Assembly: GCF_002162035.1 (NCBI RefSeq)
Contig: NZ_CP021138.1
Location: forward strand, 1,674,001-1,738,000
Source: Sulfuriferula sp. AH1
Lineage (GTDB): Bacteria > Pseudomonadota > Gammaproteobacteria > Burkholderiales > Sulfuriferulaceae
DNA length: 64,000 nt
Reading direction: 5' to 3'
Shown: positions 56,818 to 64,000 of the stretch, one piece after another
Layout of the letters: each line of letters begins with the position of its first letter
Numbering within the stretch: the first letter of the stretch is position 1
Position numbers and translations under genes: made by a program
The notes under the pieces: model-generated
What the model was told of the DNA's origin: nothing
What the model saw: the letters and a program-made list of their open reading frames with translations, nothing else
Databases searched by the model: none

Positions 56818-58323
56818 CTATTCCACTTGGTATTTTTTTATCCAGTTGGTTAGCGTTTGATAGCTAGACAACCCCAATAATTCAGCCGCTTTAGTTTTAT
56901 TTCCCTCTGCCTGCTCGATTGCCCGATGCACATAGTGCCCTGCAACATCCGACATCACAGATTGTATATCAAAGCCATTTCCCAGCGACTTTTCAAGAAT
57001 CGCATTACTCGATCTTGTGGCTGGTTGTAGGATGGCAGCTTCAATATCTTCAGCTGTAATTGTTTGCCCAATTGACCAGAGCGAAGCTCTTAAAAGCGTA
57101 TTGTGAAGTTCCCTGATATTACCTGGCCAGGCATAATCAAACATAACCTTTCTTGCTGAGACAGAAATATTCTTATGCAGGTACCCAGGCTGATCATTTG
57201 CTTCCCGATTAATCTGTTCCATTGAATGATCAATTAACAGGCCAATATCTTCGCCTCGTTCACGGAGCGCTGGAAGCTGCAAAACACCGATTGCAATTCT
57301 GTGAAAAAGGTCTTCCCTGAACCGACTTTCTGCAACTTCCATTATCAGATTACGATTGGTTGCCGCAATGATACGCACGTCGAGCGAAATTTCTTTTGCA
57401 GAGCCTAACCGGACAACTTTCTTTTCTTGCAGCACCCGGAGCAACTTAACCTGGGAAGCCAGCGGCAACTCACCAATTTCATCCAAAAAGAGCGTACCAC
57501 CATTCGCCTCTTCGAAGTAACCTTTGCGTGCTTGTTGTGCACCGGTAAAAGCACCCTTATCATGACCAAAAAATTCAGCATCAACCAAATCCAGAGGAAT
57601 TGCACCGCAATTAACTGCAACAAAAGGGCCTTCACGCCGCAAACCGGTTTCATGAATTGCTCTAGCCAGTAGCTCTTTACCCGTGCCTGACTCACCCTGA
57701 ATTAACACAGGCACATTTCTCACTGCCACCCGTTGCGCCTGGGAGACAAGCCGCTGCATCTTTTCGCATTGATGGATGATCGCGTTGAAGGCTGGACCTT
57801 TGGGAGGCAAGTCCTGAGCAAGCTTTGCCAGAATTTCATCCTGGCGTTTCAGCAAATCCGGCAAAAAATCTGCGGCCAAATCAAATGGGAAATTTACCAG
57901 GCGCGTGCCACGCTCTATGGACGTTTCAAGCAAGCTAGCTTTGAAACGGGTCTTTGAAAGGATAATCCAGATAGCCGCCATAGCAGGAGTGCCCGGACTT
58001 AAATGGAAGGTTAGTTCGTATGTATTACGTTCTAGCGGGCCAGTAATTGATTCAAGAACTTCGACTGCCTGTTTGTAGATCTCAGCATATTCGGTGGGCG
58101 CTGAAAGGGAAACCACTCGTAAATCAGGATGAATAGCATGTTGAGTTTCAAGCCATTCCACATATTGCTGAGAATCTTCAGCAGAATAATTCGTTAACAA
58201 CACCAGCCGCTGAAAATGCCTATCTGCCAATGACTGTGCAATAGGCCCAACCCCTGTATTAAGTTGGCCTTTGCTCGCCTTTAGGTCTGTATTTCCAATC
58301 CAGCTTATTAGAATTTTCTGCAT
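56818..58323 (-). CDS. Sigma-54 activator with RtcR/CARF-like sensor domain
   Basis: A 501-residue bacterial enhancer-binding protein. Residues 1-170 are like the CARF domain of RtcR: start MQKILISWIGNTDLKASKG, then LTFHLSPGTPAMAAIWIIL, comparable with the ITTGT segment of RtcR and the TGGTK loop of CARF proteins. The AAA+ domain has Walker A IQGESGTGKE, the sigma-54 loop GAFTGA, Walker B GGTLFLDEIGEL and REDLFHRIAIGVLQLPALRER. The C-terminus is a Fis-type helix-turn-helix (NKTKAAELLGLSSYQTLTNWIKK). It probably senses a nucleotide or RNA ligand and activates the sigma-54 promoters at 56797 and 49224. Confidence 0.85.
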   Translation of the reverse strand: MQKILISWIGNTDLKASKGQLNTGVGPIAQSLADRHFQRLVLLTNYSAEDSQQYVEWLETQHAIHPDLRVVSLSAPTEYAEIYKQAVEVLESITGPLERNTYELTFHLSPGTPAMAAIWIILSKTRFKASLLETSIERGTRLVNFPFDLAADFLPDLLKRQDEILAKLAQDLPPKGPAFNAIIHQCEKMQRLVSQAQRVAVRNVPVLIQGESGTGKELLARAIHETGLRREGPFVAVNCGAIPLDLVDAEFFGHDKGAFTGAQQARKGYFEEANGGTLFLDEIGELPLASQVKLLRVLQEKKVVRLGSAKEISLDVRIIAATNRNLIMEVAESRFREDLFHRIAIGVLQLPALRERGEDIGLLIDHSMEQINREANDQPGYLHKNISVSARKVMFDYAWPGNIRELHNTLLRASLWSIGQTITAEDIEAAILQPATRSSNAILEKSLGNGFDIQSVMSDVAGHYVHRAIEQAEGNKTKAAELLGLSSYQTLTNWIKKYQVE

Positions 58324-58361
58324 TTTAGGTGACAGAACAATTTTTATGTTTTAGACAAAAA

Positions 58362-58370
58362 ATTATAACA
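58362..58370 (-). promoter_or_regulatory. Extended -10 promoter of the activator gene
   Basis: TGTTATAAT on the minus strand is an exact TGnTATAAT extended -10 box 40 nt before the activator's ATG; no good -35 is needed for this type. It implies constitutive sigma-70 expression of the sensor. The rest of 58371-58600 has no visible gene. Confidence 0.5.
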
Positions 58371-58613
58371 CCGCCATCAACTTAAGATTCATTTCTTGAC
58401 CTTTTTAGCGTATTGGCCAGGATTAACCAGCTCATTATGCCGCCCAACCCCAATCCCATAAAATTTTTATTATATATTCCTTACAAGTGGCTAAGTAAAT
58501 AGTCACGTCTGAATCACATCTCTCTCGCTTTTTTTATATCTTGTTCCATCTTCACTCATCCAAGGTAAATGCGTGCCACACATGACTGCCACTTTATGCA
58601 AGGAGAAATACCC

Positions 58614-58910
58614 ATGGAGTTCTCATGTCCACTATGTCAATCAACTCATGTAAAAAACCAAGAATTACGGATGCAAAACAGGATGCGCAATTGGCTTATT
58701 AGTAGGCGCTACCGCTGGTGCAGCAGGTGCAATGGGTGGCGCAGAAATCGGTGCGACCGCAGGTGCAATAAGTGACCCTGATGGTGTTGTGCTCGGTGGT
58801 TCCTTCGGCGCAATTATCGGCGGCTTGATTAGAGCCAGCGCAGGTAGTGCTGTTGATGAAGCGTTTGGTGTCACCGTTGATGACGGCATATTGGATAATT
58901 ACCATTGCCT
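58614..58910 (+). pseudogene. Glycine-zipper small protein, frameshifted and 3'-truncated
   Basis: ATG 58614 with AGGAGAA upstream begins MEFSCPLCQSTHV (zinc-ribbon-like CPLC). Removing one A from the A6 run at 58652-58657 joins it to GCKTGCAIGLLVGATAGAAGAMGGAEIGATAGAI..., a glycine-zipper membrane segment, and VDDGILDNYHCLT. Intact relatives end in a second zinc-binding CxxC; here the 3' end runs into an inverted helicase fragment at about 58910. Membrane-associated role presumed. Confidence 0.6.
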
Positions 58911-59082
58911 AACCCTGCCTGGAATTTGGATTAACTTGAATTAGTGGTGCGGGCCAATAATTTTGTGAATCATATTCGTGATCCATAAAGTCTTTGATAT
59001 GTCGCGCATTGATTCTGGTAAAACTCCACGTGAAATCGGAGTAGTCAGTTACCAGTTTTTCTCTGAATTCAAAAACGTCCAT
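58909..59082 (-). pseudogene. N-terminal remnant of a DUF1998-type helicase
   Basis: ATG 59082 with TTAGGA upstream starts MDVFEFREKLVTDYSDFTWS and continues FTRINARHIKDFMDHEYDSQ, YWPAPLIQVNPN. This is the standard opening of large DEAD/DEAH helicases with a DUF1998 C-terminus (including DruE- and DrmA-type proteins). The frame shifts at NPN (one T missing before CCAGG) and ends at the glycine-zipper junction. Only about 55 residues survive. Confidence 0.6.
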
Positions 59083-59867
59083 CGCATTCCTAAGTATTTT
59101 GCACTTTGATCCACATTCTACGGGTTATGCATCCATCAATGTAAATCGTCAGCACTGGTTGTCAAAAAAGTTGTCATTTGTAGTGTCCGGCAATTTTGCC
59201 AAAACGGTTTACCTACGAGCAACGGGCGTTATGTCAATCCGCATTATTCGTGCAGCTTCCAAGCTAACCCTTTGCAGCATTGATGCTCAAGCCTTACCTC
59301 AGCCAACGTTATCTAATCAAAATTCAAAATAGGTTAATTATTACGCCAATGGATTTAATGGAATTCGGGTGTCTTGCGTTCGATGATGGGTCTCGGGGCG
59401 GAGCCCTGAGTTGACTGCGACGGGCGCGAAGCGACCTAGCGGGCGAAACATCTGGATGGATCAAGCTTTGTGATACATCCAGCATCCTGCCCTCATCATT
59501 GATCCAAAAAGCGCATAGATTTGATACAGAATTGCAGTGAATTTGGACTGGATTTGGAGCAGATATCATATGGTTATTTTCTAAACCGGGAGCTGATTAG
59601 TATTAGAACAGAAGGGATTTATTGGTTAATGTGGATGCAATCATCATGCACTTATCAGTTAATTAAATGCCTTTTGTTTGAAATTTGTGGTTCTCGCATT
59701 AGTTGCAAATGACAGATGTGAATGCTGGATAAATTGCAAAGGGCGCTAATTAGAAATAATTCCTACCTATCTTGCACCATATCCGGTTATGGTATACAGT
59801 GAAGCTATGGAAAAATCACAAATATCAAAACCGCACCGATTTTCGATGAAGACTCAGGGAATAACAA
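59083..59867. other. 785-bp spacer without a supported gene
   Basis: Short frames on both strands have no ribosome-binding site and no recognisable family. A hairpin (CTGGATG...CATCCAG around 59450-59485) and a GC-rich stretch (59390-59450) inside AT-rich DNA suggest old junctions of mobile DNA. Confidence 0.4.
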
Positions 59868-60092
59868 ATGTCTAATCGTTATGTAACGGAGGCTGAGAAA
59901 GCGGGGACTAAACGTAGGAAAGCCGCCTATTTGACGCGCTTGGCTGAAACCGGGATCAAGCGTCGTCAGTTGCTTTTGACGGATACTGAAACCCAGCGAG
60001 TGAAAGATATTGTTGCATGCTGGCGAGATGAGCCATGCGACCTTATCGATGAAGAACTAAGAGCGGCAAAAAAACTTAAACCGAACAAATGA
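59868..60092 (+). CDS. Small basic putative DNA-binding protein
   Basis: A 74-residue protein (MSNRYVTEAEKAGTKRRKAAYLTRLAETGIKRRQLLLTDTETQRVKDI...) with a helix-strand-helix-like pattern such as ribbon-helix-helix proteins have. It starts after GGGAATAAC. It lies upstream of the AAA ATPase gene, same strand. Function unknown. Confidence 0.45.
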   Translation: MSNRYVTEAEKAGTKRRKAAYLTRLAETGIKRRQLLLTDTETQRVKDIVACWRDEPCDLIDEELRAAKKLKPNK

Positions 60093-60313
60093 TGAACCGC
60101 AGTTGATGAAGATGCTGTCTTCGGTGGCTATGAAAAGATATGCGAATGTGTAACGAAAGTAAGGGGGATGAATATGTTCGATGCGGCTGTTGAAGCCGTG
60201 ATGAAAACTGATTTTCAATATTAAGTAGTTAAAAGCCGAATGGATGGCGGGCATGAACGGGGGGGCAACCCCGTTCATGCCCTGGCCACAACAAATCTGA
60301 CTGGAGATTTATC

Positions 60314-61906
60314 ATGGTTAATTGTAATAATAACACGCATGATGTAAACGGTTTTGTGATCACCTTAACCGATGGAGGTCGTTCCTTTCTGCTGCCTACA
60401 GACTTGTCTGAAGAGATAGAGAACGCCCGTGTTAATGCAGGACAGGCTAAAGCTGAAGAACAACGCCAACGTCTTGTGGCAGCTGCTACCCCTGTTAAAC
60501 AAGTCGAACCACCACCGAACACAGCAACTGATTTTAGCCCAAGTGAGCTTGACTGCATTCGCCTAAACACCAATGACGATCTTGCGGATGCGGATGCGCT
60601 GGCCTCAAAGATACTCAAAAAAGCAAAAACGCCACTGGACGCTGCAACGGCAGAGCTCTCCCACGATTTGCTGGTGGCAGTGTTGCTGCAAGTAGCTTAT
60701 ACGGAAAAGATACGCACACTAAAGGCTGTACTCGATTACCTCGTTGATCCCGACTGGGATTCATCGAAGCAGATGCTGTACTCTTTGTGGAATTCCAAAT
60801 CTGCTTTCTCGCAAAAAGAAGCCAGACTTTGGCATGGCAGATTCGTAAAACGAATAAAAGTCATTTCCGACGAGAGGGCAGAAAGTCTGGTCAATCGTTG
60901 TCATGCTCATTGGCAAGCAGCGTTAACCGGTAACGTCATCAAGAAGTCAGCCAAACCACGTGCCAGTATTCAGATATTTAATCCGGATGCGACCGATAAA
61001 GCCATCGAGGCGCTGGGTGATATTAAGGACGACCGCAAAGCAGGCGGTGATCGTGCCCTCGAAAACGCACGTATGAACGATGGATTCCGTTCGGTGCCAG
61101 ATACCCTTAAAGCCTGTGCACAATTGGAAAAGGCAAAAACCCAATTCGAGAATTTGATTGAGCCCATTGACCGTTTGCAAGTTGATCTTGCGCTGGCTGG
61201 TGCCATGCCACCAGAAGAGTTTCGCATCACGCCAATGCTGTTACTGGGTGATCCGGGTATTGGCAAAACCTTTCTGGCGATGCAACTCGCCCAAGCCCTA
61301 GGTGTGGGCATGGAAAAAATCAGCGCAGGCGGTGCACAGGGTGGTTTCCAGTTTACGGGTTCGCATTCGAGCTGGACTGGATCAAGGCCCGGTTCGCTGT
61401 TCGTCCTGCTTGCGGAAAGCAAGTTTGCCACACCGGTAGTGGTCATAGACGAAGTGGACAAAATCCGCGATTCACAATACCCCGTATTACCGGTATTACT
61501 TGATCTGTTTGAGCCGAACACATCCGCGCGTTTTAAAGATGAGTTTTTTGGGATGGAGTTCGATGCCAGCAGGATAATCTTCGTGTTGACTGCGAATAGT
61601 TTGGACGGCGTGCCACTCCCTTTGTTGTCGAGGGTAGAAACATTCAACATACCACGGCCAGAACCAGAACAACGACTGCGCATCATCAAACGCGAGGCAG
61701 AACAGTTACGGTCTAAAACCAAGTATCAAATCGAACTGGATGAGTGTACTAGCCAAGCTTTAGCCACGCGCACAGACCTTGATCTTAGAAAGACGACCCG
61801 GCTGATTAGGGAATCATTCACCAGGGCGATGCAATCAGGTGATGGTATTGCTCGGTTGCTGGTGCCGAAACCTGTTGGTCGACAACCCATCGGGTTCTGC
61901 AGTTAG
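60314..61906 (+). CDS. AAA+ ATPase of mobile-element type
   Basis: The 530-residue protein starts at ATG 60314 with TGGAG upstream. The first ~270 residues are helical with an Ala/Pro linker. The AAA+ domain has Walker A LLGDPGIGKTFLAMQLA, Walker B TPVVVIDEVDKI, a sensor 1 region IIFVLTANSLDGVP and an arginine-finger region PLLSRVETFNIP. The core is Lon/MoxR-like but no protease domain follows. Such genes are found in integrated elements and defence islands; role unknown. Confidence 0.7.
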   Translation: MVNCNNNTHDVNGFVITLTDGGRSFLLPTDLSEEIENARVNAGQAKAEEQRQRLVAAATPVKQVEPPPNTATDFSPSELDCIRLNTNDDLADADALASKILKKAKTPLDAATAELSHDLLVAVLLQVAYTEKIRTLKAVLDYLVDPDWDSSKQMLYSLWNSKSAFSQKEARLWHGRFVKRIKVISDERAESLVNRCHAHWQAALTGNVIKKSAKPRASIQIFNPDATDKAIEALGDIKDDRKAGGDRALENARMNDGFRSVPDTLKACAQLEKAKTQFENLIEPIDRLQVDLALAGAMPPEEFRITPMLLLGDPGIGKTFLAMQLAQALGVGMEKISAGGAQGGFQFTGSHSSWTGSRPGSLFVLLAESKFATPVVVIDEVDKIRDSQYPVLPVLLDLFEPNTSARFKDEFFGMEFDASRIIFVLTANSLDGVPLPLLSRVETFNIPRPEPEQRLRIIKREAEQLRSKTKYQIELDECTSQALATRTDLDLRKTTRLIRESFTRAMQSGDGIARLLVPKPVGRQPIGFCS

Positions 61907-61928
61907 GTATACTGCGGGGCAGGGAACT

Positions 61929-62373
61929 TTGATCCTATTCCTTGATTTTGACGGAGTACTGCATAACGAAAACGTGCGCCTAAAGCGTTGCCCGCCGTCA
62001 TCTGTGCGCTGGCTGAAGAATCACGAACTTCGTTTTCTCACCCATACAGGCTTTCTGGTCAAAGGTAAAAAACCTGTTCGAACATACGGAGCGCCTAGCT
62101 ACGGCGCTTGCGCCATTCTCGGACGTACAGATCGTGCTGACAACAAGCTGACGCGAGCATTTTCGCCCAAGTGCGTTGTTAAAGTATTTGCCATTCTCAC
62201 TAGCAGATCGCGTAATCGGACAAACGCCGCATTGTGACCGATATAGTGATGAGGGTTGCGGTTACGTGAAGTATTGGCTTTTCTTGTAGGAAATGGCTTT
62301 GCTGAGGAGGTGTGGATTGCAATCGATGATCAGGTATGACCGTTTTTAGATGATACAGGCAATCCACCTGCGT
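61929..62373 (+). pseudogene. HAD-superfamily hydrolase remnant
   Basis: A TTG at 61929 begins LILFLDFDGVLHNE, the HAD motif I. One A too many in the A6 run (62067-62072) shifts the frame into NLFEHTERLATALAPFSDVQIVLTTS. A TGA (62149-62151) replaces the expected Trp of SxWRE, followed by REHFRPSALLKYLPFSLADRVIGQTP. A further shift leads to FAEEVWIAIDDQ and another stop. Resembles the HAD domain associated with RNA-repair proteins (PF18143). Confidence 0.65.
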
Positions 62374-62377
62374 ATTC

Positions 62378-62467
62378 TGTTGAACGTGAACACCTATTCT
62401 GCTCGAACGTGAACACCTGAACGGCGTGTTGTGCTGGTGGTTGGTTTTTACATCAAGTGTTCACGTT
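62378..62467. mobile_element. IS21-family terminal repeats
   Basis: GAACGTGAACACCT occurs at 62382 and 62405 (23-bp period), and its inverted form GTGTTCACGTT near 62457. Multiple subterminal repeats are typical of IS21-family ends and belong with the adjacent istB remnant. Confidence 0.65.
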
Positions 62468-62470
62468 GGG

Positions 62471-62782
62471 TCAAGTTTTTTTAGTTTTTCGCATGGAATC
62501 TCCGGTTAATTCGATAGTGTGAGCGCGGTGGACGATGCGGTCGAGAATCGCGTCCGCCAGAGTGGGTTCGCCGATGACTTCATGCCATGCTTTGACCGGA
62601 ATCTGGCTGGTAATGAGCGTGGCTTTTTGGGTGCGATCATCAATGAGTTCGAGCAAATCCCGCCGCTCGGATTGGGTCAGGGTGGACAGCCCCCAATCAT
62701 CGAGAATGAGCATATCCACTTTAGCTATTTGCATCAGCCGTTTGCGGAAACTGCCCTCGCTGTGTGCCACATTAATCCGTGC
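62471..62782 (-). pseudogene. istB: IstB-type IS21 helper ATPase, C-terminal remnant
   Basis: About 100 residues of the IstB ATP-binding helper: EGSFRKRLMQIAKVDMLILDDWGLSTLTQSERRDLLELIDDR (Walker B) and ATLITSQIPVKAWHEVIGEPTLADAILDRIVHRAHTIEL. The N-terminal half with Walker A and the istA gene are absent. Confidence 0.85.
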
Positions 62783-62999
62783 TCAAAACACTAGCTGTTA
62801 AAAACCCACATATTAGTGGGAGGTTCAACTAATGAACCACTTCAAGGAAAGCAACGCATTGAGTTAGCTACTTTAACGGTCTGTTTGATTTGTGCGCCCC
62901 CATTTTCTCCTGTTTGTTAATGGCGGTACGCAATTTTGTTTTCCATTCGCTGTGGACGTTTATGGCAGAATTTAGATCAAAAGTGGTTGCAGGTAACTT
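62783..62999. other. Spacer between IS21 remnant and chemoreceptor gene
   Basis: No coding frame with family signal. A short inverted repeat (CCACATATTAGTGG region near 62805) and poly-purine tracts are visible. It probably marks the right edge of the accessory island. Confidence 0.35.
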
Positions 63000-64000
63000 T
63001 TAGTGGCTAGGATGATAGTAAATTCGATGAGGGCGTGCGGTGATGTTTTTTAGTTGATTACTGGGGGAGACAATATGTCGCCCACCATCCAATTGAAATT
63101 TATTGACCAACTTTTCAAGATGTCCGGCCCGATCTTGCATGGATTTGGCAGCGGCGGCGGCTTGCTCTACCAGCGCCGCATTCTGTTGCGTGCTTTCATC
63201 CATTTGGGTGATGGCGTGATTAACTTCTTCAATACCTTGACTCTGCTCGCGACTGGCAGCACTGATTTCGCTCATGATGTCGGTGACGCGCTGTACGCTG
63301 GAAACAACTTCACCCATAGTCGTACCTGCTTGTGCGGCTTGCTTGTTGCCTTGTTCTATCTTCTCGACCGAGTCATCTATCAATAGCTTGATTTCTTTTG
63401 CCGCTGCCGCACTGCGTTGCGCCAAACTGCGCACTTCAGTGGCGACCACGGCAAAGCCGCGGCCCTGTTCGCCTGCGCGTGCGGCTTCAACTGCTGCATT
63501 GAGTGCGAGTATGTTGGTCTGGAAAGCGATGCCGTCGATAACGCCGATGATGTCAGCGATTTTACGTGCAGAGTCGTTGATTAAACTCATGGTGTTGACA
63601 ACTTCAGATACTACTACCCCACCCTTAGCGGCGACTTCCGAGGCAATTTCAGCAAGTTGATTGGCCTGATGAGCATTGTCGGCATTCTGTTTGACTGTAC
63701 TGGTGAGTTCTTCCATCGCTGAGGCGGTTTCTTCCAACGAGCCAGCTTGTGCTTCCGTGCGATTGGATAGATCCAGATTACCTACTGCGATTTGACTGGA
63801 AGCAGAAGCTATCGCCTCGGTTCCGACTCGCACTTCACCAACTATATGAGACAAACTGAAATTCATGTCTTTTAATGCAGTCAATAAAACGCCTACTTCA
63901 TCATGCTGCGTCACGGTGACATCAGCACGTAGATCGCCATCTGCAACACAGCGCGCAACTTCAATTGCATAATTAAGCGGGATGGTAATACTACGAATAA
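63000..64000 (-). CDS. Methyl-accepting chemotaxis protein, C-terminal part
   Basis: The frame is open to the right edge, so the sensor and membrane part lie outside. Residues nearest the edge look like a HAMP end ([20 protein letters not shown]). The signalling domain follows with the hairpin tip [51 protein letters not shown] and methylation-helix repeats ([34 protein letters not shown]). No CheR-docking pentapeptide is seen at the C-terminus. Confidence 0.93.
   Translation of the reverse strand, partial: IRSITIPLNYAIEVARCVADGDLRADVTVTQHDEVGVLLTALKDMNFSLSHIVGEVRVGTEAIASASSQIAVGNLDLSNRTEAQAGSLEETASAMEELTSTVKQNADNAHQANQLAEIASEVAAKGGVVVSEVVNTMSLINDSARKIADIIGVIDGIAFQTNILALNAAVEAARAGEQGRGFAVVATEVRSLAQRSAAAAKEIKLLIDDSVEKIEQGNKQAAQAGTTMGEVVSSVQRVTDIMSEISAASREQSQGIEEVNHAITQMDESTQQNAALVEQAAAAAKSMQDRAGHLEKLVNKFQLDGGRHIVSPSNQLKNITARPHRIYYHPSH

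Noticed and set aside
2830..63000. CRISPR arrays or rRNA operons
   Set aside because: I found no regularly spaced identical repeats with unique spacers, and no rRNA segments, anywhere in the window.

Overview
The window looks like the chromosome of a chemolithotrophic betaproteobacterium (Nitrosomonadales-like; Sulfuriferula, Sulfuricella or Gallionellaceae are plausible by gene content, an inference rather than an identification). Pointers are a tsdBA thiosulfate dehydrogenase operon, a complete isc iron-sulfur cluster, YcaO, hemN and the style of the housekeeping genes. Core segments are interrupted by two kinds of accessory DNA.

Layout. 1-8 kb: end of an unknown gene, tsdBA with two palindromes upstream, tRNA-Leu, rnr-rlmB-hpt, a Tim44-like protein and a frameshifted methylthioinosine phosphorylase. 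8.0-20.9 kb: a 12.8-kb integrative mobilizable element in the 3' end of tRNA-Val(CAC), bounded by a 45-bp direct repeat. It carries a tyrosine integrase, a toxin-antitoxin pair, TraX/TraY(DotA)-like membrane proteins, a MobA/MobL relaxase with two accessory genes, a winged-helix replication-type gene containing 22-bp iterons, and an AlpA-like regulator. 20.9-39.4 kb: core genes (MFS exporter, hemN, pseudouridine synthase, ycaO, iscX-fdx-hscA-hscB-iscA-iscU-iscS-iscR, cysE, trmJ, suhB, lysC), with a Dcm-like methylase, Vsr and MvaI/BcnI-type nuclease cassette at 24.1-27.3 kb. 39.4-63 kb: after tRNA-Ser(GCT) and tRNA-Arg(ACG), a much-rearranged defence island. The window ends inside a chemoreceptor gene.

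The most interesting part is the defence island. A sigma-54 activator with an RtcR/CARF-like N-terminal sensor domain (56818-58323) sits directly upstream of a type I restriction operon (hsdR-hsdM-hsdS-DUF3644-like-58 aa ORF). A near-consensus -24/-12 sigma-54 promoter lies immediately after the activator's stop codon. A second, very similar -24/-12 element, with the same distance to its start codon, lies before another defence-type operon (uracil-DNA-glycosylase-like protein, DruH-like protein, DruE-like DUF1998 helicase). I read this as a sensor-activator that switches on two defence operons through sigma-54. The second operon is now wrecked by two identical IS3-family copies. One sits in the helicase gene with a clean 4-bp target duplication, and removing it in silico restores the frame and a CxxC...CxxC zinc ribbon. 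The other lacks a duplication and marks a deletion that removed the rest of druH and the N-terminal half of druE.

The remainder of the island is decayed: IS21-family remnants, a broken YhaN/SbcC-like ATPase, a HAD-family pseudogene, a frameshifted glycine-zipper protein and a small fragment matching the start of a DUF1998-type helicase. All calls come from reading the sequence; no database search was possible.
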